Positions 6,855 to 16,624 of a DNA stretch of 64,000 nucleotides are shown one piece after another (position 1 is the stretch's first letter; each line of letters begins with the position of its first letter). Source of the DNA: Alcanivorax sp. DP30 (GTDB lineage: Bacteria; Pseudomonadota; Gammaproteobacteria; Pseudomonadales; Alcanivoracaceae); NCBI RefSeq assembly GCF_009882945.1, contig NZ_WTUY01000023.1:1-64000 (forward strand). The letters are read 5' to 3'. The notes under the pieces were generated by a model that saw only the letters and a program-made list of their open reading frames with translations, did no database searches and was not told the DNA's origin. The position numbers and the translations under genes were made by a program.

Positions 6855-8471
6855 ATGCTCACGAATGAAATTTTGCAGGCTCTCAAGGGCTACGCCGCCA
6901 ACATGCAGAAGAAAGTCACTTTCGTGCTGCAAACCGGCTCTCACAGCAAGCGCGACGAACTGGTAACGTTCCTGTCTGACATCGCCGGTGTCAGTGACAA
7001 CCTGGCGTTCGAAGAACGCGATACACAAGGCACGCTGCGCAGTGCGATCAGCTTCCTGCTGGAGGCCGATGGCGAAGATACCGGCATTCGTTTTTCCGGC
7101 ATCCCCGCAGGCCACGAATTCAACTCTCTGGTACTGGCTTTTCTGCATGCATCCGGTACCGAGATCAAACTGGACGACAGCCTCCAGCGCATGGTGGCGG
7201 GCGCCCAGGGTGAGCTCAACTTCGAGGTGTTCATCAGCCTGAGTTGTCACAATTGTCCGGACGTGGTCCAGGCGTTGAACCAGTTCGCCCTGCTGAACCC
7301 CAATATCACTGTGGAAATGATCGATGGTGGCCTGTTCCAGGAGGTGGTCAACGAGCGCGACATTCAGGGTGTGCCCAGCGTGTACCTGAACGGCGAGCTG
7401 TTCGCCAACGGCAAGGTCACCGCCGCCGAGCTCATCGACAAGTTGCTGGAACACGACCCGAGCATCGCCCAGGCCGGTGCCGGTGAGAAGTTGCCGTTGC
7501 AGGACGTGACCATCATCGGTGGTGGCCCGGCAGGTGTGTCTGCGGCTATCTACAGCGCACGTAAAGGTCTCAAGGTTACCCTGATTGCCGATCGTATCGG
7601 CGGCCAGGTGAAAGACACCATGGACATTGAAAACCTGATCTCCGTGAAGAAAACCACCGGCCCGGAACTGTCCGGTGCCCTGCAGGCACACATGAACGAG
7701 TACGACGTGACGGTGAAAGAACACCTGAAAGTCGCGCGCGTGGAAAACGGTGAAATCAAGACGGTGGTGCTGTCCTCCGGTGAAGAGATCGACACCAAGA
7801 CGGTGATCGTGGCCACCGGTGCCAAGTGGCGCGAGCTGGGTGTGCCCGGTGAGAAAGAAAACATCGGTAACGGTGTGGCCTACTGCCCGCACTGCGATGG
7901 TCCCTTCTTCAAGGGCAAGGATGTGGCGGTAATCGGCGGAGGCAACTCTGGCATCGAGGCCGCGCTGGATCTGGCCGGTATCGTGAAGTCGGTGACTGTA
8001 TTCGAATTCATGCCGGAGCTGAAAGCCGACAAGGTGCTGGTGGACAAGGCGGAAGAGAAAGCCAACGTGACCATTCTGCGTAACGTGGCCACCCGCGAAA
8101 TCAAGGCGGAAAACGGCAAGGTCACCGCCATCGAGTATGCGGACCGCGATACGGAGGAAGTGAAGGAAATTCCGCTCGCCGGTGTCTTCGTGCAAATCGG
8201 TCTGGTGCCCAACAGCGAATTCCTGGGCGACGTGGTGGCGCGCACCCGCTTCGGCGAAATCGAGATCAACGAGAAGTGTCAGACGTCCCAAGAAGGTATC
8301 TACGCTGCCGGCGACGTGACCACCGTGCCCTACAAGCAGATCGTCATCAGCATGGGCGAAGGCTCAAAGGCATCACTGGCCGCCTTCGAATACCTGATGA
8401 CCCAGGGCGATCGTCTCGAAGCCCTGTATGAAAATGGCAATGACGCGCAGCAGGAAGCTGCCGTCGCCTGA
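6855..8471 (+). CDS. ahpF: Alkyl hydroperoxide reductase subunit F
   Basis: An NADH-dependent flavoprotein that passes electrons to AhpC. The 538-residue protein has an N-terminal double-thioredoxin-like module with the CHNC redox pair (in SLSCHNCPDV), an FAD-binding GGGPAG motif, the thioredoxin-reductase active site CPHC (in VAYCPHCDGP), an NAD-binding GGGNSG motif, and the C-terminal AAGDVT motif. It is slightly longer than the E. coli enzyme (about 521). The ATG follows AAGGGA. It forms a unit with ahpC and ends in a strong terminator. Confidence 0.96.
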   Translation: MLTNEILQALKGYAANMQKKVTFVLQTGSHSKRDELVTFLSDIAGVSDNLAFEERDTQGTLRSAISFLLEADGEDTGIRFSGIPAGHEFNSLVLAFLHASGTEIKLDDSLQRMVAGAQGELNFEVFISLSCHNCPDVVQALNQFALLNPNITVEMIDGGLFQEVVNERDIQGVPSVYLNGELFANGKVTAAELIDKLLEHDPSIAQAGAGEKLPLQDVTIIGGGPAGVSAAIYSARKGLKVTLIADRIGGQVKDTMDIENLISVKKTTGPELSGALQAHMNEYDVTVKEHLKVARVENGEIKTVVLSSGEEIDTKTVIVATGAKWRELGVPGEKENIGNGVAYCPHCDGPFFKGKDVAVIGGGNSGIEAALDLAGIVKSVTVFEFMPELKADKVLVDKAEEKANVTILRNVATREIKAENGKVTAIEYADRDTEEVKEIPLAGVFVQIGLVPNSEFLGDVVARTRFGEIEINEKCQTSQEGIYAAGDVTTVPYKQIVISMGEGSKASLAAFEYLMTQGDRLEALYENGNDAQQEAAVA

Positions 8472-8498
8472 CCCGCTGGCGCTCACCAGCTGTAACCC

Positions 8499-8528
8499 AA
8501 AAAGCCACCGCATCTGAGGTGGCTTTTT
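8499..8528 (+). terminator. Rho-independent terminator after ahpF
   Basis: Stem AAAAAGCCACC with its complement GGTGGCTTTTT, 8-nt loop, T-rich end. It lies 27 bases after the ahpF stop. Confidence 0.9.
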
Positions 8529-8818
8529 GGTTCAAGAGATGCAACAGGTGCCAAGACTTTCGGTAGGCCCTTGCCTGTAACCGAACTGGTGAATCCAAAG
8601 ATATCGCTGAACCAGCAATTCGTCAGATCTTGCCAATCGGATGTCACCGTTTTTCTTCCCCGGGTCAGCTATGCCCCTATGGCATCAGGCCCCAATGCAG
8701 AAAGAAAAGTGCCCGCCCTTCCTGAGCTTGGCAGGGGATTCATTCTTCACCTTTCTTGTACGGATGCTAGTGCAGACTTCAATTTCAATGGGGAACCCCG
8801 TAATCGGAAGGGTGCGTC
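8529..8818. other. Non-coding gap before the photolyase operon
   Basis: About 290 bp with no convincing gene. The short open frames here lack ribosome sites and family features. It must hold the promoter of the photolyase operon, but I see no consensus promoter I would defend and no repeat element. Confidence 0.4.
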
Positions 8819-10339
8819 GTGAAAGTCGGTCTTATCCTTGGCGATCAGTTGAGTCTGTCGCTGCCAACGCTTTCTGCACTGAATCAAAAGTGTGACCGGC
8901 TGGTGATGGCGGAGGTGGCCGATGAGGCGATCTACGTCAAACATCACAAGCAAAAAATCGCTTTCATTTTCAGTGCCATGCGCCACTTTGCCGGTGATCT
9001 GGAAAAAGCGGGCTGGCAGGTGGATTATTACCGTTATGGCGAGCATGACTTTGGTGATTTTACGTCACTGATTACCGAGCAGTATGCGGATGCCGAAGAA
9101 GTGGTGGTGACCCACTGTGGGGAATACCGCCTGCAACAGTGCATCGATCATGACTGGCCCCAAAAAAGTGGCGTGCCGGTGCGCTGTCTTGACGATACCC
9201 GTTTTCTTTGCACTCCCGATTTTTTTCAGCAGTGGGCCTCTGGCAAGAAGCAGTTGCGCATGGAGTTCTTCTACCGGGAAATGCGCCGTCACACCGGCTT
9301 GCTCATGGAGGGGGACGAACCCGCCGGCGGGCAGTGGAATTACGACAGCAACAACCGCCAGCCCTACAAGGGCAAGACGCCGTTACCACCGGTGCTGGCC
9401 TTCGAGCGCGATGCCATCGACCAGCAGGTACTGTCGCTGGTGGCCGATCAGTTCCCCGATCATATCGGCTCGCTGGATGACTTCCAGTGGGGCACCACCC
9501 GTGAGCAGGCACAACAGGCGCTGGATCATTTTATCGAACACCGGCTGCCGCATTTTGGTGACTACCAGGATGCCATGGTCACCGGCGAAGATACCCTGTT
9601 TCACAGCCTGCTTTCCCCCTATATCAACATCGGTCTGCTGGATCCCATGGCAGTCTGTCAGGCGGCGGAGCAGGCCTATTACGCAGGGGATGCCCCCCTC
9701 AATGCGGTGGAAGGATTTATTCGCCAGATCATCGGCTGGCGGGAATATGTGCGTGGCATTTACTGGTTGCTGATGCCGGATTACGCACAGGAAAACCGCC
9801 TCGGCAATACCCGCAAACTGCCGGCGTATTACTGGACCGGTGAGACAAAAATGCACTGCATGGCCGAGTGCTTTCGCAACACCCTCGACCATGCCTATGC
9901 CCATCACATACAGCGCCTCATGGTCACCGGCAACTTCGCGCTGTTGCTGGGTGTGCTCCCCGAAGCGATCTGCCAGTGGTATCTGAAAGTGTATGCCGAT
10001 GCCTTCGACTGGGTGGAGCTGCCCAACACGCTGGGCATGGTGATGCATGCGGATGGCGGCTATCTGGGTAGCAAGCCCTATGCGGCTTCCGGAAGTTATA
10101 TCAATCGCATGTCGGACTACTGCAAGCATTGCCAGTACAACGTCAAAACTTCCACCGAGGAAGACAGCTGTCCGTTCAACAGTCTCTACTGGCATTTCGT
10201 TCATCGTCACCGCCAGCAGTTTGCCGGCAATCACCGCATGCGAATGATCTACCGGAACATGGAGCGCATGGATTCCACCAAGGTCGATGCCATGCTGGCC
10301 CGGGCGGAGTTGTTACTGGCGGACCCGGATGCGTTATGA
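8819..10339 (+). CDS. Fe-S bacterial cryptochrome / (6-4) photolyase family protein
   Basis: A 506-residue member of the FeS-BCP family (PhrB/CryB type, COG3046), flavoproteins that repair pyrimidine (6-4) photoproducts or act in light signalling. The N-terminus MKVGLILGDQLS and the region SDYCKHCQYNVK...CPFNSLYWHF are characteristic. The Cys in CKHC and CPF, with one further upstream Cys, are the expected [4Fe-4S] ligands. The start is GTG. The stop overlaps the next ATG (ATGA, 10336-10339). It heads a four-gene operon of photolyase-type genes. Repair enzyme or photoreceptor cannot be decided here. Confidence 0.92.
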   Translation: MKVGLILGDQLSLSLPTLSALNQKCDRLVMAEVADEAIYVKHHKQKIAFIFSAMRHFAGDLEKAGWQVDYYRYGEHDFGDFTSLITEQYADAEEVVVTHCGEYRLQQCIDHDWPQKSGVPVRCLDDTRFLCTPDFFQQWASGKKQLRMEFFYREMRRHTGLLMEGDEPAGGQWNYDSNNRQPYKGKTPLPPVLAFERDAIDQQVLSLVADQFPDHIGSLDDFQWGTTREQAQQALDHFIEHRLPHFGDYQDAMVTGEDTLFHSLLSPYINIGLLDPMAVCQAAEQAYYAGDAPLNAVEGFIRQIIGWREYVRGIYWLLMPDYAQENRLGNTRKLPAYYWTGETKMHCMAECFRNTLDHAYAHHIQRLMVTGNFALLLGVLPEAICQWYLKVYADAFDWVELPNTLGMVMHADGGYLGSKPYAASGSYINRMSDYCKHCQYNVKTSTEEDSCPFNSLYWHFVHRHRQQFAGNHRMRMIYRNMERMDSTKVDAMLARAELLLADPDAL

Positions 10340-10491
10340 AGCAGACCTGGAAAGGCAACAAGGCGTCATTGCCGCAGAAGACCTGCCCCGTGTGCGGGCG
10401 TACATTTAGCTGGCGAAAGAAGTGGGCCCGTGATTGGGATGCGGTGATCTTTTGCAGCGAACGGTGTCGACGGGAGAAGCGAAGCTCATGA
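10336..10491 (+). CDS. DUF2256 small Cys-rich protein
   Basis: A 51-residue protein with two CxxC-type pairs (CPVCGRTFSW...FCSERCRR), a probable small zinc ribbon matching the DUF2256 family, which often sits beside cryptochrome genes. The function is unknown. It overlaps both neighbours by four bases (ATGA at each end), so it is translationally coupled inside the photolyase operon. A role in metal or cofactor handling for the Fe-S cryptochrome is only inference. Confidence 0.9.
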   Translation: MKQTWKGNKASLPQKTCPVCGRTFSWRKKWARDWDAVIFCSERCRREKRSS

Positions 10492-11918
10492 TCACCGTGG
10501 TGTGGTTTCGTCATGATCTGCGGGTGCAGGATCAACCGCTGCTGCAGCGGGCTGCCGCCCTGGGGGCGCCGATATTGCCGTTGTACGTCTTGAACGAACG
10601 CTGGACGCGTCCCGGGCCTGAGGGGTTCGACCGGTTGGGGCCAGCCAAGGCTGCCTTTCTGCAGGAATGCCTGGAGGATCTGGCTGCGTCACTGGATACA
10701 CTGGGGCTGACACTGAGCACGGCTCTCGCTTCTCCGGCGGCGTTGCTCAGCCACTGGCATCAGAGCACGCCTTTGCAGGTGGTTACGGCCCAGGCCGATG
10801 CCCCGGAAGAGCAACAGGATATTGACACTCTGCGGGCAGAGGGCATCACGGTGCACGAGATGGATACGCGCACCTTGTTGTCGTCCTGCGCGTTGCCTTG
10901 GGATGATGCCTTTCCCGCCACCTTTAGCCGTTTCCGTAAGCCTGTAGAGCGTCGCGGTGGCCCACCGGTGCCTGCCACTGAAGGGGCTTCGCCACGATTA
11001 AACGCGGCGGATTCGCTCCCATTGCCGGAGTGGGCAGGCTCGGTAGTAGGGGCGCTGGGTGTGCGGCGGGGTGACTGGCAGCGCGACCCGCAACATTATT
11101 TTTCGCTGCATGGTGGCGAGCAGGCTGCTTGTCATTGGCTGCAACAGTATCTGTTTGAAGATCACCATATTGGTCATTACAAGACAACGCGTAATCAGCT
11201 TATTGGTACCGGCTACTCCAGCCGCTTGAGTGCCGCACTTGCCTGGGGTTGTTTGTCAGTGCGATATGTCTGGCACAGCATTCTTGAATACGAGCAAAAA
11301 TTTGGCGGCGACCAGAACAGTTACTGGCTGCGGTTTGAATTGTTATGGCGTGAGTTTTTTTACTGGTCACAGCGCGAGCATGGTGCTCACGTCTTTCGCC
11401 GTGACGGCTTGAAAATATTTCACAAGACAACCTCGATGAAACCGGGCGAGGAGGATAACGCATCGTGCTACTGGCAAGCCTGGTGTGCAGCGGAAACCGG
11501 GTTGCCATTCATTGATGCCAACCTGAAAGAACTGCTGGCCACCGGTTACCTTTCCAACCGGGGGCGACAAAATCTGGCCAGTTTTCTGGTTCATGATCTT
11601 GGTCTGGATTGGCGGCAGGGGGCACGCTGGTTTGAGCGCCATCTGGTGGATCATGATGTGGCCTCCAACTGGGGTAACTGGGCTTACATCGCCGGGGTGG
11701 GGCACGATGCCCAGGGTGGCCGTCGCTTCAGTCCGACACGGCAATGGTGGCGCCATGATCCGGATGCTGACTTTGTTCGTTACTGGTTACCGGTGATGAA
11801 CGGGTTGTCCCGGCAGCAGATCCTGCAGCTGCATTTTGCGTTCGGCGACGAGCCTGGCTGGCAGGGCTACCCCGCCCCGGTCATTTCCCTGCCGGAGAGC
11901 GATAGGGAGGTCACGTGA
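10488..11918 (+). CDS. Cryptochrome DASH family protein
   Basis: A 476-residue photolyase-family flavoprotein. It has an N-terminal alpha/beta antenna domain (ITVVWFRHDLRVQD) and a C-terminal FAD domain with the DASH signature (HYKTTRNQLIGTGYSSRLSAALAWGCLSVR...SYWLRFELLWREFFYW). CRY-DASH proteins repair cyclobutane dimers mainly in single-stranded DNA and may signal light. The start is set at 10488 because it aligns with the family and overlaps the preceding stop (ATGA). The frame upstream is open but has no homology-like content. The stop overlaps the next gene's GTG. Confidence 0.92.
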   Translation: MITVVWFRHDLRVQDQPLLQRAAALGAPILPLYVLNERWTRPGPEGFDRLGPAKAAFLQECLEDLAASLDTLGLTLSTALASPAALLSHWHQSTPLQVVTAQADAPEEQQDIDTLRAEGITVHEMDTRTLLSSCALPWDDAFPATFSRFRKPVERRGGPPVPATEGASPRLNAADSLPLPEWAGSVVGALGVRRGDWQRDPQHYFSLHGGEQAACHWLQQYLFEDHHIGHYKTTRNQLIGTGYSSRLSAALAWGCLSVRYVWHSILEYEQKFGGDQNSYWLRFELLWREFFYWSQREHGAHVFRRDGLKIFHKTTSMKPGEEDNASCYWQAWCAAETGLPFIDANLKELLATGYLSNRGRQNLASFLVHDLGLDWRQGARWFERHLVDHDVASNWGNWAYIAGVGHDAQGGRRFSPTRQWWRHDPDADFVRYWLPVMNGLSRQQILQLHFAFGDEPGWQGYPAPVISLPESDREVT

Positions 11919-13420
11919 CCGTTCAGGTCGTCTGGTTCAAGCGCGACTTGCGCGTCAGTGATCATTGGCCCCTGGCCGAAGCCTGCCGGGCAGGGCCGGT
12001 ATTGCCGCTCTATATCATTGAGCCTGCTTACTGGCAGCAGCCAGACAGCAGCGTCAGACAGTGGGCCTTCATTGCGGAAAGCCTGCGTGACTTGCGCCGA
12101 CAGCTTGCCCGGCTGGGATTGCCGCTGTGGGTCATGGAAGGCGACACCCTCAATATCCTCTCGCAACTGCATGACCAGTTGGGCCCCTTCACCTTGCGTA
12201 GTCATCAGGAATACGGTGGTAACTGGACCTACCAGCGGGACCGTGCGGTAAAACGCTGGTGTGATGCCCATGATGTGACCTGGCAGGAAACCGCGCCGTT
12301 TGGCGTGCTGCGCCCCTGTCTGGACCGGGATCACTGGGCAGAACACTGGCAGGACTTCATGGCGTCGTCTCAGGCGACATTACCGGGCCACTGTGAGGGC
12401 GCATTACCCGCGCCGCCGTGGCCAGACCTGAAGACGCCTAGAGGCATGGGCCGGGAGCTCTGTCCGGGACGTCAGCGTGGTGGCTCGGAAACCGGTGAGG
12501 CCGTATGGAAGAGCTTTCTCGAACAACGGGCCCGCGGGTATCGCGGTGGCATCAGCGCACCGCAAAAGGCCGAACATAGCGGCTCCCGCATCAGTCCTTA
12601 TCTGGCCTGGGGGTGTCTGTCATTGCGGCAGGTGGTCCAGCAATTGTGGGTGGCGCAGCAACAGGCCCCGGCGGGGCCATTGGCGAATGGGCTCGCGGCT
12701 TTTGAATCGCGGCTGTGGTGGCACTGCCATTTTATCCAGAAGCTGGAAGACCAGGTGGACATGGAGCACCAGAGCCTCCATCCGGCATTGCGTAATTTGC
12801 GCGATGATCCCGGCAACCCCGAGTGGCTCCGTGCCTGGCAGCAGGGGCAGACGGGCTGGCCGCTGGTGGATGCCGCCATGCGGTATCTGCATCACCATGG
12901 CTGGATCAATTTCCGCATGCGCGCCATGTTGGTGTCCATGGCGTGCTACCCGTTGTGGCTACACTGGCAACAGCCGGCCCTGCATCTTGCGCGACTGTTC
13001 GTGGACTACGAGCCGGGCATTCACTACCCGCAAATTCAGATGCAGGCCGGTGTCACCGGCATCAATGCCCTGCGCATGTATAACCCCACACTGCAGGCGC
13101 AGAAACTGGATCCGGAAGGGCATTTCATTCGTCGCTGGGTACCGGAATTGCGAGGGGTATCTTCCACCTGGACTCATCAGCCCTGGAACATGGGGTCGCG
13201 TCAGCAGAAGGAAAGCGGGGTGCAGATCGGTGAGGACTATCCGTCACCACTGGTGGATTTTGACGTGGCGGTGCGCCAGGCCAGGGCCCGTCTGGCGGAG
13301 GCCCGGCATCAGGCCGGGTTCCGGGAGCAAAGCCGTGCCGTGAACCAGAAACATGGCAGTCGCCGACGACGCCCTCGAGCCCGAAACACGGACAACGACG
13401 ATCAACTGAGTTTGTTCTGA
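11915..13420 (+). CDS. Deoxyribodipyrimidine photolyase / cryptochrome family protein
   Basis: A 501-residue paralogue of the preceding gene. It has the antenna domain (VQVVWFKRDLRVSDHWPL) and the FAD-binding domain (SRISPYLAWGCLSLRQV...VDAAMRYLHHHGWINFRMRAMLVS...DYEPGIHYPQIQMQAG). The NFRMR and DxxPGIHY-type segments are photolyase/cryptochrome family hallmarks. It probably repairs cyclobutane pyrimidine dimers with blue light, but the exact subclass is unsure. The Arg/Lys-rich C-terminal tail (SRRRRPRARN) may bind DNA. The GTG start overlaps the previous stop by four bases. It is the last gene of the operon. Confidence 0.9.
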   Translation: MTVQVVWFKRDLRVSDHWPLAEACRAGPVLPLYIIEPAYWQQPDSSVRQWAFIAESLRDLRRQLARLGLPLWVMEGDTLNILSQLHDQLGPFTLRSHQEYGGNWTYQRDRAVKRWCDAHDVTWQETAPFGVLRPCLDRDHWAEHWQDFMASSQATLPGHCEGALPAPPWPDLKTPRGMGRELCPGRQRGGSETGEAVWKSFLEQRARGYRGGISAPQKAEHSGSRISPYLAWGCLSLRQVVQQLWVAQQQAPAGPLANGLAAFESRLWWHCHFIQKLEDQVDMEHQSLHPALRNLRDDPGNPEWLRAWQQGQTGWPLVDAAMRYLHHHGWINFRMRAMLVSMACYPLWLHWQQPALHLARLFVDYEPGIHYPQIQMQAGVTGINALRMYNPTLQAQKLDPEGHFIRRWVPELRGVSSTWTHQPWNMGSRQQKESGVQIGEDYPSPLVDFDVAVRQARARLAEARHQAGFREQSRAVNQKHGSRRRRPRARNTDNDDQLSLF

Positions 13421-13490
13421 CAACTGACGCCAAACGCATCACGCCCCGGCCAGCCAGCCCGTCAAAGGCCCTGTCGCAAGGTGACGCCCA

Positions 13491-13524
13491 TAAAAAAACC
13501 GGCGCACCAGGAGGATGACGCCGG
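13491..13524 (-). terminator. Rho-independent terminator of the subtilase gene
   Basis: On the minus strand, stem CCGGCG/CGCCGG with a 14-nt partly paired loop is followed by a run of seven T. It lies 41 bases after the subtilase stop. Confidence 0.7.
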
Positions 13525-13565
13525 TAATGCTTAGGCAGAAACGATCAAGCGTTATTCAAGAGCCT

Positions 13566-15368
13566 TTACGGGTTGGTCAGCAGGGTGTAAGCACCGGAGC
13601 CGCTCTGGCTGCTCACCTGCCAACGGTAAAACCCGCTGCCGACACTGGAATGAATCTCGGCCACGCCGCCTTGCGGGCTGGCGGTAAGCACATTGTTCCA
13701 GCCACAGAAAAACAGGAAGCAGCTCTGGCTTTGCAGGGTGACGGTGAAGCTGGCCCCTGCGGGGCTGTACAGCCAGGCGTCGATCTGACCGCCAGAGAAA
13801 ATGAACCCGTTGGCCGGCAGAATGGCAGAGCCGCCGTTGTTCAGTTGACCTTCATAGCGGGTGCAGTCCGGGCAGGGCGAGGCGTCGGTGGTAATCGTCA
13901 GCGTCTGATCGGTGGTGCCCGTCTGGTTGGCGGTATCGGTCACGGTCAGTGTCACAGTGAACTCACCATCCACACCATAGTCATGGGTGATCTGTTCGCC
14001 ACTGGCCACGTTGCCATCGCCAAGATCCCAGTCCCATGCTGCCACCGCCACATCATCACTGGAACCGCTGGCATCCAGCGCACATACGGTACCCTCACAA
14101 TCAGCGGTAAAGGCCGCGGTAGGCAGACGGTCAATGCCGGAGCCGTCCTGCTGGGTAACCTGCAACAGGCGATTGGGGGACTGATTGCCCGCATTGCTGA
14201 TCGCACCGGTAACTGCATCGTTCACCAGCGCCAGGTTCACCGCCGCCGGGGTGGCGCTGGGGTTGGCCGCCAGATACAGCGCAGCAGCACCAGCCGCATG
14301 CGGTGCCGCCATGGACGTGCCGTTCAGGCTGGCGGTCTGGGTATCGGACTGATACCAGGCCGACGTGATGTCACTGCCGGGGGCAAACACATCCACACAG
14401 GCGCCGAAATTGGAGAAGGAAGAGCGTTGGTCCTGACGGGTGGTCGCCCCCACCGTCAGGGCTTCCGGTACCCGGTTGGGCGAACCATTACAGGCGTTGC
14501 TGTTGTTGTTGCCTGCTGCCACGACCATGGTTACCCCCGCTCTGACGGCATTGGCCACAGCGGTATCCAGTGCGTCGGAGCTGACCCCCCCAAGGGACAT
14601 ATTGGCCACGGCAGGTTTCTGATGATTACCGGCCACCCAGTCGATCCCGGCGATCACACCCGAGGTGGCGCCATTGCCGCCACACCCAAGCACGCGCACG
14701 GGCACAATGTTGGCTTGCTTGGCGACACCATAGGTGCTGCCAACAGCGGTACCTGCCACATGGGTGCCATGGCCGTTACAGTCTTCCACCGCATTGGGAT
14801 CCACACTGCCGCCAAACAGGAAGCCTCCAGAGCTGACAAAGTTGCGCCCTGGCTGTACCCGGCCGGTGAACTCCTGGTGGGTGGTGCGCAGCCCGGTATC
14901 CAGTACATAGACATTCACATCACGGCCACCGTTGTCCGGATACTGGTATCGGCCATCCAGCGGCAGGCCTTCCTGATCGACACGATCCAGCCCCCAGGTC
15001 GCATTGTTCTGCAGCGCCACCGTGGTGACCATACGATCCGGCTCCACCGAGATGACCCCCGGCAGAATGCCGAGCAGAGCGGCCTGCAGCTCGGTCAGAC
15101 GTACTGTCATGCCGAGCAGGGCGTTATCGTAGGTGTAGATCACCTCGCCGCCACCAATGCCAGCCAGCAGCGTCTGCAGCGCGGTGGTCAGGCTGTTCAG
15201 CCCCAGCTGCTCGAGCAGATTGGGCGCAACCTGAACAATGTATTGATTCTGGATAATGGTGCCGGCAGCCGGGGTGTCGGTCTGCGCATCATCAGCCCAG
15301 GCGGGGGCCAGGATGCTGCCCCCAAGAATGGCGGCCAGCACCGTGGCCTTGAATGTGGATCGTGGCAT
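13566..15368 (-). CDS. Secreted S8 subtilisin-like serine protease with PKD domain
   Basis: A 600-residue exported protease. The signal peptide is about residues 1-25 (cleavage after APAWA). An inhibitor-I9-like propeptide (about 35-115) chaperones folding. The catalytic domain has Asp157 (VLDTGL), His200 ([10 protein letters not shown]) and Ser352 (GTSMAAPH). A PKD beta-sandwich (about 415-500, WDWDLGDG) and a C-terminal pre-peptidase-like domain (about 510-600) follow, typical of marine proteases that degrade extracellular protein. Several paired Cys suggest disulfides. It is monocistronic, with its own terminator. No secretion partner is adjacent. Confidence 0.94.
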   Translation of the reverse strand: MPRSTFKATVLAAILGGSILAPAWADDAQTDTPAAGTIIQNQYIVQVAPNLLEQLGLNSLTTALQTLLAGIGGGEVIYTYDNALLGMTVRLTELQAALLGILPGVISVEPDRMVTTVALQNNATWGLDRVDQEGLPLDGRYQYPDNGGRDVNVYVLDTGLRTTHQEFTGRVQPGRNFVSSGGFLFGGSVDPNAVEDCNGHGTHVAGTAVGSTYGVAKQANIVPVRVLGCGGNGATSGVIAGIDWVAGNHQKPAVANMSLGGVSSDALDTAVANAVRAGVTMVVAAGNNNSNACNGSPNRVPEALTVGATTRQDQRSSFSNFGACVDVFAPGSDITSAWYQSDTQTASLNGTSMAAPHAAGAAALYLAANPSATPAAVNLALVNDAVTGAISNAGNQSPNRLLQVTQQDGSGIDRLPTAAFTADCEGTVCALDASGSSDDVAVAAWDWDLGDGNVASGEQITHDYGVDGEFTVTLTVTDTANQTGTTDQTLTITTDASPCPDCTRYEGQLNNGGSAILPANGFIFSGGQIDAWLYSPAGASFTVTLQSQSCFLFFCGWNNVLTASPQGGVAEIHSSVGSGFYRWQVSSQSGSGAYTLLTNP

Positions 15369-15610
15369 TGCGTTCCCTCCAATACAGTTGAATCAGAACG
15401 CTAGGGAAACGCCGTGTATCTCTCCATTGGCAGGGTGTAGTGTTTTTGTTGTCCAAAAAAGCGCTTAACGCCGGCAACCCCTTATAGAAAGCGGGCTCGG
15501 CAAAAATGTGAACTGGTCGTGAAGAAAGCGTCAAGCCTCCATGGCGGCCCGCAAATGCAGGCAATGCGGCGAGACCGCGCTGAGTCGGCAGGGTGTTATT
15601 CAGAGGTTTT

Positions 15611-15967
15611 CTAGAACAGTTTCTCCAGCTGGGCGCGGGTTTTCCACACCAGCATCTGCATGCGCTGGGAATTGATCGCCGGCTTCGCCAGGCAGGCAAA
15701 CACCATGTCGTTCACCGGCCAGATACTGATGCAGCCCTCCCGGCAACGGATAAATACCTCTTCACTCAAGCCCAGCTTCAAGCCGATCAACACCCGGTCA
15801 CAGGCCTTCTTCATCTCGAAGAACAGGGCATTCTGCTCGTCATAATCCAACCCCTCACCAAAATGCACCACCGGCAGTCCATCGTTGCTGATCAGGGCAA
15901 CCAGCAGAATGTCCTCCGAAGAGGCATGCAGGTCTTCCAATGGCGGGGTGAGGGTGGCGAGCTTCAT
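15611..15967 (-). CDS. Roadblock/LC7-like small protein
   Basis: A 118-residue protein resembling the roadblock/LC7 (MglB-like) fold: strand ILLVALISNDGLPVV, helix, strand VFIRCREGCISIWPVNDMVFACLA, helix. Bacterial members regulate small Ras-like GTPases or motility and polarity, but no GTPase gene is near. The assignment rests on strand-helix pattern and length, so it is moderate. The 240 bp between it and the subtilase start shows no gene. Confidence 0.5.
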   Translation of the reverse strand: MKLATLTPPLEDLHASSEDILLVALISNDGLPVVHFGEGLDYDEQNALFFEMKKACDRVLIGLKLGLSEEVFIRCREGCISIWPVNDMVFACLAKPAINSQRMQMLVWKTRAQLEKLF

Positions 15968-16163
15968 TATTGTTATCCGTCCGTGGGCTTCCTGTCAGCT
16001 TAGGGATGTACCTGCAAGGGAGCAACGGCAAGCAGACAAACGTTGCCTATAGCCAGTCGCGCAGCGAGTGTGATCAGGCCACTTGTGGTGAGGTGCGGAC
16101 CGATAAAAGGGCTTTACATGAGCTGTCCATAAAGACAGTATTTGGATAGACAAGCAGGTTGTC

Positions 16164-16439
16164 ATGTTCAAGGAAAAAGATATTCCCGATTGGGCGGATG
16201 AGAGCTTAAGCGGTATGTATGTGTGGTGGCGTGATATGGCCGAAAAAGGCCTGGCGTTTCACCCGGATGATGCTCCATCCAGCATCGTGTTTATCGAAAG
16301 TGGAAAGCCTGTACTTTCCGCCGGAGCCTGCAGGAAACTGGAGGGTACATTCGGCCGAATGGATGCGATGCATGGCGACAGGGTCTACGATGCCGGGTTT
16401 GAGGCACTGAAGGAGCGTTTGGGGCTGGGTTGCCTCTAA
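16164..16439 (+). CDS. Hypothetical protein, 91 residues
   Basis: A small acidic protein without recognised family (MFKEKDIPDWADESLSG...). It has a plausible composition and a stop at 16437-16439, but only a weak ribosome site before the ATG. It lies just before the restriction-modification genes and points the same way, but no functional link can be claimed. It could mark the left end of the accessory island. Confidence 0.5.
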   Translation: MFKEKDIPDWADESLSGMYVWWRDMAEKGLAFHPDDAPSSIVFIESGKPVLSAGACRKLEGTFGRMDAMHGDRVYDAGFEALKERLGLGCL

Positions 16440-16624
16440 AGCATATATGCGTCAGCTGTTCTTTTTTGCTTCCATCCGCAAGGGATGGGAGGTGCTTGCC
16501 AATTTTCGTCCATTTAAATCCCTCTGCCATGCTTATTTGACAGGATACTGCTCATAAGGACAGGTTCTGTTATTATCTGGGCCTATGCTGTAGCGTTTGC
16601 AACATAATTGACCCAGAGGATGCC

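Noticed and set aside
13515-15404. Long plus-strand frame opposite the subtilase
   Set aside because: The minus strand encodes a complete protease with all catalytic residues, so the plus frame is its shadow.
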